64,000 nucleotides of DNA. It comes from M3007 sp031373665. GTDB taxonomy: Bacteria; Bacteroidota; Bacteroidia; Chitinophagales; Saprospiraceae. Of this stretch, positions 34,225-45,120 are shown one piece after another. The translations under genes were made by a program, and so were the position numbers. Each line of letters opens with the position of its first letter. Position 1 is the stretch's first letter. The stretch lies in contig JANMMZ010000035.1 in assembly GCA_031373665.1 (NCBI GenBank), forward strand, positions 1-64,000, written 5' to 3'. The notes under the pieces are model-generated. The model was not told where the DNA came from and did no database searches. It was given only the letters and a program-made list of their open reading frames with translations.

Positions 34225-34944
34225 ATGAAAATTGATATCCTCGCCATAGGAATCCACCCTGATGATGTGGAATTGAGTGCTGCTGGTACCTTACTGAGCC
34301 ATTCAGCCCAAGGAAAAACATTTGCAATTTTAGATTTAAGTAGGGGAGAACTTGGTACGCGTGGCTCTGCTGAAATCCGCCGCCAAGAAGCGGCTGAAGC
34401 GGCTGAAATATTGGGGTGTTCATTTCGAAAAACCCTTGATATTGCAGATGGTTTGTTTACCCACACCCCCGATAATTGGCTGAAAATAGTACAAGTGATC
34501 CGAGCCTGTCAACCAGACATTGTGTTGTGTAATGCCATCAACGACCGCCATCCAGATCATGGCCGCGCTGCACGCATGACTGCAGACGCTTGCTTTTACT
34601 CAGGTTTAAAGAAAATAGAAACCTTAGATGATTCAGGCACACCACAACAGGCTTGGCGACCATCTGCGGTGTATCACTATATTCAAGATGTGCAATTGGT
34701 ACCTGATTTTGTGGTGGATATCACCCCTTTTTTTCAACATAAAATGGATGCCATCATGGCCTTCAGATCTCAGTTTTATGATCCGGAAAACATGGAAAAA
34801 GATACCCCCATTTCTGGAAAAGACTTCCTTGATTTCATCAATGCTAAGAATCGGGTATATGCCCGTTCTATCGGGACTACCTATGCAGAAGGCTTTACCT
34901 GTATGAGGACTCCTGGTGTGAAAAGTTTATTTGATTTGACGTAA
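34225..34944 (+). CDS. bshB1: Bacillithiol biosynthesis deacetylase BshB1
   Basis: The protein of about 239 aa belongs to the zinc-dependent PIG-L/LmbE deacetylase family. It begins MKIDILAIGIHPDDVELSAAGTL with the metal-binding HPDD, and has LDLSRGELGTRGSAEIRRQEAAEAA (typical of BshB1) and NDRHPDHGRAARM with the second metal-binding His. BshB1 removes acetyl from GlcNAc-malate in bacillithiol synthesis, a low-molecular-weight thiol pathway that is common in Bacteroidota. bshA and bshC are not adjacent. The start is the ATG at 34225. It ends 10 bp before the convergent hemH stop. Confidence 0.93.
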   Translation: MKIDILAIGIHPDDVELSAAGTLLSHSAQGKTFAILDLSRGELGTRGSAEIRRQEAAEAAEILGCSFRKTLDIADGLFTHTPDNWLKIVQVIRACQPDIVLCNAINDRHPDHGRAARMTADACFYSGLKKIETLDDSGTPQQAWRPSAVYHYIQDVQLVPDFVVDITPFFQHKMDAIMAFRSQFYDPENMEKDTPISGKDFLDFINAKNRVYARSIGTTYAEGFTCMRTPGVKSLFDLT

Positions 34945-34954
34945 CTATCAGTCC

Positions 34955-35956
34955 TCAACGCAACCGCTCGGCAATAGCCGAGGCCCATCCCGGAGCATCA
35001 TTGAGGCTCTCTACCAAGTCTAATTTTTCTCCACCCCAGGCTACGAATTCTTCTTGGTATTCTTCACTGATTTCTACTGTAGTTTCTAAGCAATCTGCTG
35101 TAAATGCAGGACAAAAAACCAGTATCCTTTTGATACCCTTAGTCGCCAGTGCTTCTATGGTTTCGATGGTTGGCGGTTTTGTCCAAGGGTCAGAGCCGAG
35201 TTGGCTTTGAAAACAAACCGTATATTGTGAATCTGTAAGATCCAACTTTCGTACCAAGGCATCAGTGGTAGCATAACACTGGGCTGAATAGCAAAACTGA
35301 TTGGTAGGTGTGAGTGTTTTGCAGCAATCGGTACTTTTCAAACAGTGATTGAAGGCATCGCCATTGCGTAAATGCCGCTGCGGCAACCCATGATAACTAA
35401 ACAAAATATGATCGTAACTAGATAGGTCGTATTTTTTGGCATTTGCCACATAAAGATCTATCATAGGCTCCCAAGTTGGGTAACTACTCACAAACTCAAC
35501 CGCCGGAATAATCAATTGCGCGCTCAAAATACGCATGACTTCCTCATGTACCGATCCCGTGGATGCACTTGCATATTGAGGAAACAAGGTAAAAACCTTT
35601 ATTTTATCCACCTTAGCCTTCATAAACCGATCTATCGCACTGCTGATAGATGGATTTTGATACCGCATGGCCAATTCAACCATGTATTGATCGCCTAACA
35701 TTGCTTGAACCTGAGCGACCAAACTAACTCCATGATACTTTAAAGGCGAGCCCTGCTCCGTCCATAATGCCTTATAGGCTTTAGCCGATTTTCCAGACCT
35801 AAAAGGCGCAATAATGCCCCTGACCAATAGGTTTCGAGCGATGGGATTGATGTCTATCACCCTTGGATCTAATAAAAATTGCTTCAAATAACGATATACC
35901 GCGCTGCGCGTCGGCTCGTCGGGAGTACCGAGATTTACGATTAATATTCCTGTCAT
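34955..35956 (-). CDS. hemH: Ferrochelatase
   Basis: The 333-aa enzyme inserts Fe2+ into protoporphyrin IX, the last step of heme synthesis. The N-terminal ILIVNLGTPDEPTRSAVYRYLKQFL and the catalytic His in FSYHGLPQRHLRNGD (about 186-200) are conserved, and CPAFTADCLETTVEI (about 281-295) holds the active-site Glu. Several cysteines occur between residues 202 and 225 (CLKSTDCCKT...FCYSAQC), a spacing seen in other Bacteroidota ferrochelatases; whether it binds a cluster is not known from sequence. No other heme gene is adjacent. Confidence 0.94.
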   Translation of the reverse strand: MTGILIVNLGTPDEPTRSAVYRYLKQFLLDPRVIDINPIARNLLVRGIIAPFRSGKSAKAYKALWTEQGSPLKYHGVSLVAQVQAMLGDQYMVELAMRYQNPSISSAIDRFMKAKVDKIKVFTLFPQYASASTGSVHEEVMRILSAQLIIPAVEFVSSYPTWEPMIDLYVANAKKYDLSSYDHILFSYHGLPQRHLRNGDAFNHCLKSTDCCKTLTPTNQFCYSAQCYATTDALVRKLDLTDSQYTVCFQSQLGSDPWTKPPTIETIEALATKGIKRILVFCPAFTADCLETTVEISEEYQEEFVAWGGEKLDLVESLNDAPGWASAIAERLR

Positions 35957-36186
35957 TATTTTATTGATTCGTGTATTTTGATGAGAAACCAGTTGTATGG
36001 CACCAGAACTACTATAACACGGTTAACACCTAATCGTTCTGTTAAGTACCACAAAAGAACATACCTTTTTGCTAAAAATGAAAAATACTATAAAAAATAA
36101 TAAAAAACTTGGCCGATCTCAAAGCAGACAACTAATTTCGCTCTTTCAGGGCTTTTGTCTTTTCTCAGCCCTACCCTAAAATAATT

Positions 36187-36217
36187 CTTGCCAATACCTA
36201 CCAAAAAAGTATTTTTG
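36187..36217 (+). promoter_or_regulatory. Promoter of the 2033-aa T9SS gene (TTG-N19-TATTTTTG)
   Basis: TTG at 36188-36190 and TATTTTTG at 36210-36217 are 19 bases apart, the canonical arrangement. The first ATG at 36234 is 16 bases downstream, giving a very short leader. An ATG at 36261 is an alternative start with a shorter n-region. Confidence 0.72.
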
Positions 36218-36233
36218 CCCAAACAATAATGCA

Positions 36234-39200
36234 ATGCAAACGAAAAATTTACGATACGACATGCGGTTTTTTGTATTCATCGTCCTATTTTATATTGGCC
36301 TTCCTTCTATATCATACGCGCAATGCCCCATCACTGTCAATGCAGGCGATGATATTTATGTATGTTCTGTACCAACGGCCGTCCCTTTGAATGGTAGTAT
36401 TGATGGGACATATATTAGTTTTCAATGGACTCCTGCTCAAGGATTGAATAGTACTACTATATTGACCCCAACGGCCAATGTCACCCAAAATGCGACTTAT
36501 ATTCTGACTGGGCGAGCGGCAGATTTGAGCAATAATTTGATTGCAAATGGCAATTTTGATGGTGGAAACACTGGATTTACAAGCGATTACGTATATACTC
36601 CGGGAAATTTAGTACCTGAAAGCACCTACGACATTATACCCAATCCACAAGATTCACATCCTGGTTTCGCGCCTTGTAGCGACCACACAGGCGGTGGTGA
36701 TATGCTTGTGGTCAATGGATCTGGCACACCCGGACAAGACGTTTGGTGTCAATCAGTACCTACTTCGCCCAATACCATTTACATACTCACGGCTTGGGTG
36801 ACAAGTGTGGTGTCCGCCTCCCCGGCTCAGTTGCAATTTTCGGTCAATGGCTCTACCCTAGGTCCTATTTTTATTGCACCAAGTACCAATTGTCTTTGGC
36901 AAAATTATTATCAAATATGGAATAGTGGTGCTAATACAAGTGCCAATATTTGTATATTGAATCAAAACACTACCCTTGGTGGCAATGATTTTGCCCTTGA
37001 TGATATTATATTTTCTCCTGTGTGTGTCGAAACCGACACCGTGAAAATAAGGGTAGTAAATATTGCTGCCGTAGCAAGTCCATCGGTGGTGAACATCCCC
37101 TGTGCAGGAGCAAATGTAACCCTTAGTGGTGCAGGATCTAGTACGGGGGCAAATATAACTTATGATTGGAGTACATCTAATGGCAATATTGTATCGGGCG
37201 AAACGACCTTGAGTCCAGTAGTCAATGCAGCCGGTGCTTATGTACTGACGGTTACTTTTACACAAGACGGCACTGTTTGCACCAAAACCGCTACGGTGAA
37301 TGTAGTGCAATCGCCCAATCAATTGGTCGCAATAATTGCACCACCCCAACCTTTTGGATGTGGTGGTAACACGGTAAACTTGATCGGAATCAGTAACCAA
37401 CCCGCCTTCTCAACCTATTTATGGACTACTTCCGATGGCAATATCGTATCGGGTAGTACCCTACCCACTTGCGTCATTAGTCAGCCCGGCACTTATGAAC
37501 TCATGGTAACCAATAGCAACACAGGGTGTACCGCCACAACAATGATCACCGTGGGTACTGCCACCAACCCGCCAACTGCTGTAGCCGCCGCTGGAAATAT
37601 CAATTGTGTACTACCCACTGCCGCCCTTTCAGGTGCTGGATCTACCACTGGAACCAGTATCACTTATACATGGAGTGCCTATAATGGAGGTACTATCAAC
37701 GGTGCCACTAATGGAATTAATGCTACTGCGGGTAGTGGAGGTAACTATATTTTGACGGTTCTCAACACTGTAAATGGGTGTTTTTCAAAGGACACCATCA
37801 TCGTCACTGCCAACTTAACGCCTCCAACCCTTTCTATCAATACCGCCGAGCCCTTGGATTGTAATACTGATACGCTAGGGCTTTTTGCCACCATCGCTCC
37901 GCCTAATGCTACCTTGGCTTGGACTGCCTCTGGGGGCGGTAATATCGTATCGGGAGGAAATACTCCCCAACCACAAATCAATGCCGTCGGTGTCTATACT
38001 TTATTGGTTACCAACCCAGCCAATATGTGTACTGCTACCTCCTCTATAACTATCACTTCGGACTATGCCCTGCCTACCGCCAATATTTTAATGCCCGATT
38101 CCATCACCTGCCAATCTCCAGCAGTAGTACTTTCAGGCAGCGGCAGCAGTACTGGCTCAAATTTCACTTATCTTTGGAATGCTGGTACAGGTGGCAATAT
38201 TGTCTCGGGTGAAACCACCCTTAACCCTACCGTCAATGCAGCAGCAACCTATACCCTGATCGTTACCAATACCACCAATGGATGCACGGCTTTCCGCATA
38301 ATCCCTGTAGTTTCTGACACCAATGTAGTCACGGCTATTGCTTCTGCCAACGATACCTTGGCCTGCAACCTGAACACTTTAGTATTGGATGCCAATGGCT
38401 CTTCGGTAGGATCTAATATACAGTATCAATGGACTACCACCAACGGATTTATCGTATCGGGATCCAATACGCCTAACCCTACGGTGAATACTCCCGGAAA
38501 TTACCTGCTCACCATCACCAACAATGCCAATGGATGTTCGGCAACTGATGGGGCTTTAGTACTCATAGACACCATCCATCCACAGATTTCTATCGCCCCC
38601 CCGGCTCAACTTACCTGTGCAAATCCTACCTTGTCGCTGCAAGGCCAAAATCTAAGTCCGACAGGCAATTTCACCTATATTTGGACAACCAATGCCAGTG
38701 GCAATATTGTATCGGGCGCGACAACACTCACGCCTTTGATCAGTACTGCCGCAACTTATACCCTCACTGCTACCAATTTAAATACCGGCTGTACCACCAC
38801 TGTAACCACTACTGTGGATATAGAGACAGGTACACCTACCGCCTTAGCCAATGTGGCTGGCCCACTTACTTGTATTACTCCAAACCAGACCTTACAAACT
38901 ACTGGATCATCAGTGGGGTCTGCGTATCAATATACATGGTATAATCCTAGCGGTACTACCTTGATCGGCAACAACCCCACCGTTTCGCAAAGTGGCATGT
39001 ATCAACTCATCATCAAAAATACTCAAAACGGTTGCGCTGATACCACTACTGTAACCATTTTGGAAGACAAAGCCGCGCCCCTTGCAGAGGCTGGAATCAC
39101 CCAAGTATTGACTTGTTTGCAACAACAGGCTAGTTTGATTGCTAATTCGGGATCGCCTTTGGCCAATCTTAATTTTTTATGGACAAGTACAAGCGGCTCC

Positions 39201-42200
39201 TTTGTCGGAGCCACCAACATGGCGCAAGCCACTGTCAATACAGCAGGGTGGTACAAAGTATTGGTTTCCAATATAATAAATGGTTGTACTGCTATTGATT
39301 CTGTGCAAATAATTACCAATCAAACCCTGCCAACACTTGCTATTGCAACGCCTACCGTACTGAATTGCCTTCAAACGAGCATGACGCTTGTTGCAACTGG
39401 AACAGGTAATCAACTGAGTTACCAATGGCTAGGAGCAGGCATTTTATCAGGGGGCAATACTGGAAGTCCAGTCATTGACGCACCCAATACCTATACCGTC
39501 ACTGCTACCGATGGCCTGAATGGATGTACTAGTGTGGCCTCGGTCACGGTATTGGAAGACATTGCACTACCTTTGATTCAAATTGCTCCGGGATCAGTGA
39601 TTACCTGTGTAAATCCCTCGTTCATCCTTTCTGCACAGCATACAAATGCCACTGGAACACCGACTTATACGTGGGCAGCCTCCAATGGCGGTAATATAAT
39701 GAGCGGTGCCAATGGACTTATGCCCCAGATCAATGCAGGCGGTACATATACAATCACTGTTACAAATAATGTGAACGGTTGTACCGCCACAAACAGTATC
39801 CAAGTTCTACAAAACACTGCCCTCCCTGCTGCTTTGGCTGGAGCGGATGCAACCCTTGATTGCAACACCAATGCCTTTGTATTGCAAGGCAGTGGTAATG
39901 GCACTTCTACCCTCAACTATTTATGGACAGCCACCCAAGGAGGCACGATCACCGCTGGAGCCAATACTCCAAACGCGACCATCACTACTGCTGGCCTTTA
40001 TACCCTGAAAGTAACTGATACCGCCAATGGTTGTACCAGTACGGATCTCGTACAGATATTTAATGATGCCGATGCTCCCCTAGCCAATGCTGGGCCTCCT
40101 GTTACCCTCAATTGTACCTTGCTTGAAACCAATTTGCAAGGTACTGGTAGCATTGGAGCCAATATTTCATACCAATGGATGGCCGATGCCACAGGCAATA
40201 TCGTAAGTGGAGCCAATACGCTTACACCACTCATCAATGATCCCGGCATATATACCCTCGTGGTAACCAATATTACCAATGGGTGTACTTTCAGTGCCAC
40301 CGTGACGATTCCGGAAAACATTGCACCACCCACAGCAAACGCAGGTAACGCGGCAGGATTAAACTGTACCTTATCTCAACTTGCCCTGAATGCAGGTGGA
40401 AGTAGCACCGGAGTTACTTATCAGTGGGCAACCATTGATGGCAACATCGTCAGTGGTGTTCAGACTGTCGCCCCAATGGTGAACCAACCAGGTACCTATA
40501 CATTGGTGGTGACGGCCACCCAAAATGGGTGTACTGCTACTGATGATGTATTGATAGGTATTGATACGATTCATCCGTTGTTATCTATTTTATCGCCACA
40601 AATACTGACCTGCACGGTACAATCAGTTGTGGTGACTGGAATGATATCTGGCACGGGTAATAACAACACCCTTGGGTGGTCAACCCAAAATGGGCAAATC
40701 ACAGGAGGGCAAAATACCCTAGAAGCCACTGTGAGTGAGGCTGGAACCTATGTTTTTGAGGTAAAAAATAATATAAATGGTTGCTCCTCTACTCAATCTG
40801 TAACGGTCACAGAAGATGTACAAATACCCTTAGCGGCGGCCAATGCTCCCAACCTACTTACTTGTGCTGATACAGAGGTAAATATGGATGGAACGGGGTC
40901 TTCTACAGGTATCGGATTTACCTACCTTTGGTCGGGACCACAGGTGGTTTCAGGAGCCAATACTTTGATGCCCATTGTCGGGCAATTGGGCGTTTACACC
41001 TTAATGGTTACAAATACTTCCAATGGATGCTCTAAAACCACCACTGCTACAGTTGGAACCAATACTACTGCTCCAGTCTTGAGTATTGGTACGCCGGGAC
41101 AATTGACATGTAAAGATTCTGTACTAACCTTAGCAGCCACGGTCACTAGCGGTGGTACCAATTATAGTGCATCATGGACGAGCATAAATGGAAATATCAT
41201 AGGAGGGCAAAATGGGCTTTTACCAACCATCAATAAAATTGGTACTTATGTATTAAACGTTCAAAACCAAACCAATGGATGCAGTACTCAGACACAGGTA
41301 ACGGTGACTGAGAACAAAATACTACCAGATGCTCAAGCCGGGGCCGGTGATGCATTGAACTGCAATGAACCTGAAGTAACGTTGGATGGCAGCAGCAGTA
41401 CTAGCAATGTACAGTATCTTTGGACAAGTACCGATGGTCAAATCAATAGCGGAGCCAATACACCCAACCCTGTCGTGGATGCGACTGGGGTGTACCGATT
41501 GGTGGTTACAAACCCTCAAAATGGATGTACAAATACCGATATGGTTGAAGTGACTCAAATAGAAGACCCCATCTTTGAGACATTGGTTGATCAACCCGAC
41601 TGCCTAGAACCATTGGGATCTATTTCATTTCAAAATATGTTGGGCGGCATCCAACCCTATCGTTTTTCAGTGGATGGGGGGCAATCCTATCAAGCATCTG
41701 GCGATTTTAGCAACTTGGCTTCAGGCTCTTATAACCTGATTATTTCTGATCAAAATGGATGTACTGCCACAGAATCAATACAACTTTCTGTCCCGTTGAT
41801 CCCTACGTTGAGCCTTCCCCCTTATTATCAAATTACCTTGGGCGATAAAATTCTTTTAATGCCCACGACCAATATTCCGCCAATACAAATTGATGGTTGG
41901 CTATGGGCGACGGATACTACCCTTTCTTGCTTTGATTGCGAAAGCCCATTGGCTACACCTTTGCGATCTACCAAATATACAGTGACTGTCACCAATGAGG
42001 ATGGATGTACCGCCACTGCGGCCACTCAAGTCAGGGTAGATCGTAAACGCAACCTCTATGCCCCCAATATTTTTTCGCCCAACGGCGATGGCAAAAATGA
42101 TTATTTTACTTTGTTTGCGAAAGGAGTTGTCAAAATACATAACCTCGCAATTTTTGACCGTTGGGGCAATCAATTATTCAGTGCAAAAGACATACAGCCC

Positions 42201-42335
42201 AACGATGAGTTGGCTGGGTGGAACGGGATATTCCAAGGGAAACTGCTCAACCCGGCCGTATTTGTCTGGCATGCGGTGGTCGAATTCATTGATGGTGAAA
42301 AAGAAACCTTTTTTGGCGATATAACACTGCAATAA
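36234..42335 (+). CDS. Giant T9SS type-B repeat protein (gliding-motility C-terminal domain)
   Basis: The 2033-aa protein has a signal peptide (ending SYAQ, about residue 30). A first Ig-like unit follows, then a jelly-roll-like domain (about 100-265, NLIANGNFDGGNTGF...DDIIF). About 18 consecutive PKD/Ig-like repeats of 85-95 aa share GSSTGxxxTYxWxTxxGNIVSG, then GTYTLTVTNxxNGCTAT. One SprB-like unit and a last Ig unit precede the C-terminus. The end is a CHU_C/type B T9SS domain (YAPNIFSPNGDGKNDYF to the end, with IFDRWGNQLF). Such proteins are secreted by T9SS and attached to the surface. Adhesion or gliding is plausible but not shown by sequence. Confidence 0.87.
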   Translation: MQTKNLRYDMRFFVFIVLFYIGLPSISYAQCPITVNAGDDIYVCSVPTAVPLNGSIDGTYISFQWTPAQGLNSTTILTPTANVTQNATYILTGRAADLSNNLIANGNFDGGNTGFTSDYVYTPGNLVPESTYDIIPNPQDSHPGFAPCSDHTGGGDMLVVNGSGTPGQDVWCQSVPTSPNTIYILTAWVTSVVSASPAQLQFSVNGSTLGPIFIAPSTNCLWQNYYQIWNSGANTSANICILNQNTTLGGNDFALDDIIFSPVCVETDTVKIRVVNIAAVASPSVVNIPCAGANVTLSGAGSSTGANITYDWSTSNGNIVSGETTLSPVVNAAGAYVLTVTFTQDGTVCTKTATVNVVQSPNQLVAIIAPPQPFGCGGNTVNLIGISNQPAFSTYLWTTSDGNIVSGSTLPTCVISQPGTYELMVTNSNTGCTATTMITVGTATNPPTAVAAAGNINCVLPTAALSGAGSTTGTSITYTWSAYNGGTINGATNGINATAGSGGNYILTVLNTVNGCFSKDTIIVTANLTPPTLSINTAEPLDCNTDTLGLFATIAPPNATLAWTASGGGNIVSGGNTPQPQINAVGVYTLLVTNPANMCTATSSITITSDYALPTANILMPDSITCQSPAVVLSGSGSSTGSNFTYLWNAGTGGNIVSGETTLNPTVNAAATYTLIVTNTTNGCTAFRIIPVVSDTNVVTAIASANDTLACNLNTLVLDANGSSVGSNIQYQWTTTNGFIVSGSNTPNPTVNTPGNYLLTITNNANGCSATDGALVLIDTIHPQISIAPPAQLTCANPTLSLQGQNLSPTGNFTYIWTTNASGNIVSGATTLTPLISTAATYTLTATNLNTGCTTTVTTTVDIETGTPTALANVAGPLTCITPNQTLQTTGSSVGSAYQYTWYNPSGTTLIGNNPTVSQSGMYQLIIKNTQNGCADTTTVTILEDKAAPLAEAGITQVLTCLQQQASLIANSGSPLANLNFLWTSTSGSFVGATNMAQATVNTAGWYKVLVSNIINGCTAIDSVQIITNQTLPTLAIATPTVLNCLQTSMTLVATGTGNQLSYQWLGAGILSGGNTGSPVIDAPNTYTVTATDGLNGCTSVASVTVLEDIALPLIQIAPGSVITCVNPSFILSAQHTNATGTPTYTWAASNGGNIMSGANGLMPQINAGGTYTITVTNNVNGCTATNSIQVLQNTALPAALAGADATLDCNTNAFVLQGSGNGTSTLNYLWTATQGGTITAGANTPNATITTAGLYTLKVTDTANGCTSTDLVQIFNDADAPLANAGPPVTLNCTLLETNLQGTGSIGANISYQWMADATGNIVSGANTLTPLINDPGIYTLVVTNITNGCTFSATVTIPENIAPPTANAGNAAGLNCTLSQLALNAGGSSTGVTYQWATIDGNIVSGVQTVAPMVNQPGTYTLVVTATQNGCTATDDVLIGIDTIHPLLSILSPQILTCTVQSVVVTGMISGTGNNNTLGWSTQNGQITGGQNTLEATVSEAGTYVFEVKNNINGCSSTQSVTVTEDVQIPLAAANAPNLLTCADTEVNMDGTGSSTGIGFTYLWSGPQVVSGANTLMPIVGQLGVYTLMVTNTSNGCSKTTTATVGTNTTAPVLSIGTPGQLTCKDSVLTLAATVTSGGTNYSASWTSINGNIIGGQNGLLPTINKIGTYVLNVQNQTNGCSTQTQVTVTENKILPDAQAGAGDALNCNEPEVTLDGSSSTSNVQYLWTSTDGQINSGANTPNPVVDATGVYRLVVTNPQNGCTNTDMVEVTQIEDPIFETLVDQPDCLEPLGSISFQNMLGGIQPYRFSVDGGQSYQASGDFSNLASGSYNLIISDQNGCTATESIQLSVPLIPTLSLPPYYQITLGDKILLMPTTNIPPIQIDGWLWATDTTLSCFDCESPLATPLRSTKYTVTVTNEDGCTATAATQVRVDRKRNLYAPNIFSPNGDGKNDYFTLFAKGVVKIHNLAIFDRWGNQLFSAKDIQPNDELAGWNGIFQGKLLNPAVFVWHAVVEFIDGEKETFFGDITLQ

Positions 42336-42356
42336 AGAGCTACCATCGAAACAACC

Positions 42357-45020
42357 TTAGTTCACAAACCGGTAGGTGGCCTTTACAAGCAGCACATTTC
42401 GCGCTTTTTCGTCAAAAACATTGTCAAAAAGGCTGTTTACTAAGGGAGTATCAAGATCCCTGAATGCATTGGGTGTACTACCTTGTGACCACACCAAAAA
42501 CAACTCGGAACCGGGGGTGTATTCCCAACGGATCACTAAGTTAGATCGAAACTGGATATAGTTAAAATCAGGTTTTTCAAAACTGTAATCCAATACACCA
42601 TCGCGATTTTCATCAATCAAAAACTCGTCCTCTTGGAAGTTAATTTCTGAATCGGTGTAGCGGTGAAACCTTGAGTTATAGTCTTGGTGAAGCGGATCGG
42701 TTACAAACCCATAGTTTTTGTACACAGCCCTAAATATGAATGGCTGACCATAGTATTGTATGGTGAGGTCAGGCGTTAGGTTGTAACTGAGTCGAGCCGT
42801 GATCGAGAAATTTTCCTGCGTCACCTCGCTCACGATAGTCCGCTGCTGTGACCCCAGCCGTGTTTCTGCTACAAATTGATCCTGTTTCCGCCAAGAACGA
42901 CCATATCCGGGGCTGATATTGATCTGCATAGCATTGAGAGGCTGAAAGCCCGTCCACATAGAAATGTTTTGAGTGCGAGTAGTGCCTCCAAAACCCCAGG
43001 CTTGGTAACTTTCTAATCCAACCACTACTTTTTTGCGTTCGTCTGAATTAATATACACAAAATTTCCTATACCTGCCGGTTTTCGGAGCGACGAACCGCC
43101 GCGCAGGGCATTGTTGGAGATGTCGAGTGGATTATAAGTTACGCCAGTGCCAATCCGCCAGTTATTTTTAAACCAAGCGTGCCAATTGGTATTAATGGCG
43201 GAGTACAAAAATCGCCCTCCAAAATCCCACCGAGCCCAATGGTTATAGTTAACCCGCGCATTGCGGAATATTGAAAATGGCTTTTGAATCTGATAGCCCG
43301 CCCAAGTAAAATGGTTGATTTCATCGGCAGACTGCATAAAACCAGCATCATTGAGTTCCAATTCCGGTGATCGCCAAGTAACCCCAGTTTCAAATTTGAA
43401 TACGCCTCCAATACTATTTTGCTTTCCGCCAATCTTACCAAACCTGAACGTGCCACCCGTCCCAGTAAGGGAAGTGCGCGTACTATCAACAGCAAGGTGG
43501 GTAGCATTGGTACGCTGAAAATAATGCTCAAAAGCTGTTTGAGTCGCCAAAATCGCCTCTTTGGAGCCTTCCATATGGCTAAAAATAGTATTGCCACGTA
43601 TATACCAAGTCCGTTTTTTCCAATAATGCTGAAAATCCAAGCCTCCAGAATAAGCACTGCGATGCAAGTAATCAAGCCCTTTTTCTCGATTGACCGCGCT
43701 CAATACCCCACCGATAATGGTATTACCTTGATCATAGTCTTTCATGATGCGGCCTAAAAAGAAATTGGTCAATGGTTCTACCAATTCTTTGCGGCGTTCG
43801 CCTCCAAGATCAATACGGGCATATTCCCGTTGGGTGACACTCTCTAAAATACCAATGGAAAGCCCTTTGGATGTTTTTCCACTGAATTTGGTAGCCCCCA
43901 AAATGGAGGTATTTTGCGGCACATCAGTATATTCATTATTCTTTACATTTGGATACCCGTGCGGCGCACCACCAATTCGACGCGAGTAGAATAAAAGATC
44001 CCCATCATAGTCGCCTCCAGCTTCAGATCCCGTCAACTGATAATCAAATAGGTTGCGGCTTTCCACAAAAAATGGCCTTCGCTCCTGAAAAAATACCTGA
44101 TAACCATCCAATCTGACGGCTCCGGGATCGGCTTCTACCTGCCCAAAATCGGGATTGATCGTAAAATCAAGGATTAGATCGCGGGTGACCCCTACTTTTC
44201 CGTCCAAACCACCAGTGATCTGCTGCTTAGAGCCATCAGCGAATGGATTACCTTCTTCTTTTTTAAAATGATCGGTTTTGGCCAATATGTAAGGTGCCAA
44301 CTCTACCTGTTTGTTTTTGGGCAGGTTGCGCAGCCCATGCAGTTCTCCAAATTCACTGACCCATCCTCCCGCATTTTGAGGAATAAATTGCCAAGTAGAA
44401 CGCTCTTCTTTTCTGAAAATACGGCGTTGCACCTGAATACCCCAAACGGGTTCGGCCTGACTACCGTACCGCAATTGACTGAATGGAATTTTAATTTCAG
44501 CCGTCCATCCGAGGTCGTCCACGTGCGCTTCGCCACTCCAGATGGGATTCCAACTATCGTCCCAATTATTACCATTGTTGGAGATATATTCATCGCCTCG
44601 AACCCCGCTTACAGAAAAGGTGAAAGAAAATGCAGTCCTCAAATCATGATAACTATCAATATTGACTTCCATCCAATCGCCCGGAAACTGGTCGCGACGA
44701 CTCATGCGTTGAATAATACTATCAGGAGAGGTATCAAAAGCACGATAGCCGATGTACAAATACTTGTTGTCAAATACAATTTTGAATTGAGATTGCTGGG
44801 AGGGTGCGGTGCCTTGGTCTGGCTCACGCTCTATGAATTCGCTGCTCCATTCTACATTCTGCCAACAAGGTTCGGTCAGTTGCCCATCAAGGGCAATAGC
44901 ATCGTTTTGGACAGATTGAGTCTTATATTGTTTTTTTTCAATGACCTTAGTTTCCTGCGCGAGCAGGAAACTAGTAGTCAGAAACAGGGTAGTGAATAGG
45001 GTAAGGCTAAGGTATCGCAT
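42357..45020 (-). CDS. CBM9-like/DUF5916 outer-membrane-associated protein
   Basis: The 887-aa protein has a signal peptide (MRYLSLTLFTTLFLTTSFLLAQ). A carbohydrate-binding family 9-like beta domain follows (about 40-225, ALDGQLTEPCWQNVEWSSEFIERE ... WGIQVQRRIFRKEE). The large DUF5916 beta-strand-rich region makes up the rest (QVEADPGAVRLDGYQVFFQERRPFFVESRNLF) and ends in an aromatic-rich strand (NVLLVKATYRFVN), consistent with an outer-membrane barrel. The family is widespread in Bacteroidota with no proven function. It stands alone, convergent with the giant T9SS gene and downstream of the BlaR1 gene. Confidence 0.85.
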   Translation of the reverse strand: MRYLSLTLFTTLFLTTSFLLAQETKVIEKKQYKTQSVQNDAIALDGQLTEPCWQNVEWSSEFIEREPDQGTAPSQQSQFKIVFDNKYLYIGYRAFDTSPDSIIQRMSRRDQFPGDWMEVNIDSYHDLRTAFSFTFSVSGVRGDEYISNNGNNWDDSWNPIWSGEAHVDDLGWTAEIKIPFSQLRYGSQAEPVWGIQVQRRIFRKEERSTWQFIPQNAGGWVSEFGELHGLRNLPKNKQVELAPYILAKTDHFKKEEGNPFADGSKQQITGGLDGKVGVTRDLILDFTINPDFGQVEADPGAVRLDGYQVFFQERRPFFVESRNLFDYQLTGSEAGGDYDGDLLFYSRRIGGAPHGYPNVKNNEYTDVPQNTSILGATKFSGKTSKGLSIGILESVTQREYARIDLGGERRKELVEPLTNFFLGRIMKDYDQGNTIIGGVLSAVNREKGLDYLHRSAYSGGLDFQHYWKKRTWYIRGNTIFSHMEGSKEAILATQTAFEHYFQRTNATHLAVDSTRTSLTGTGGTFRFGKIGGKQNSIGGVFKFETGVTWRSPELELNDAGFMQSADEINHFTWAGYQIQKPFSIFRNARVNYNHWARWDFGGRFLYSAINTNWHAWFKNNWRIGTGVTYNPLDISNNALRGGSSLRKPAGIGNFVYINSDERKKVVVGLESYQAWGFGGTTRTQNISMWTGFQPLNAMQINISPGYGRSWRKQDQFVAETRLGSQQRTIVSEVTQENFSITARLSYNLTPDLTIQYYGQPFIFRAVYKNYGFVTDPLHQDYNSRFHRYTDSEINFQEDEFLIDENRDGVLDYSFEKPDFNYIQFRSNLVIRWEYTPGSELFLVWSQGSTPNAFRDLDTPLVNSLFDNVFDEKARNVLLVKATYRFVN

Positions 45021-45120
45021 AGATATAGTCAGTTACTGTGAATGCTAGTTCACTAAAGAGTTTGTGTTTAAGAAAAAGTTGCAAGGAGAAAAAAACTGTT
45101 TACTGCTAACTAAAAAAATG

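Noticed and set aside
38681..41594. Several open frames of 60-110 aa, antisense to or out of frame with the 2033-aa gene
   Set aside because: They arise from the repetitive, biased codon pattern of the host gene and show no promoter or domain.
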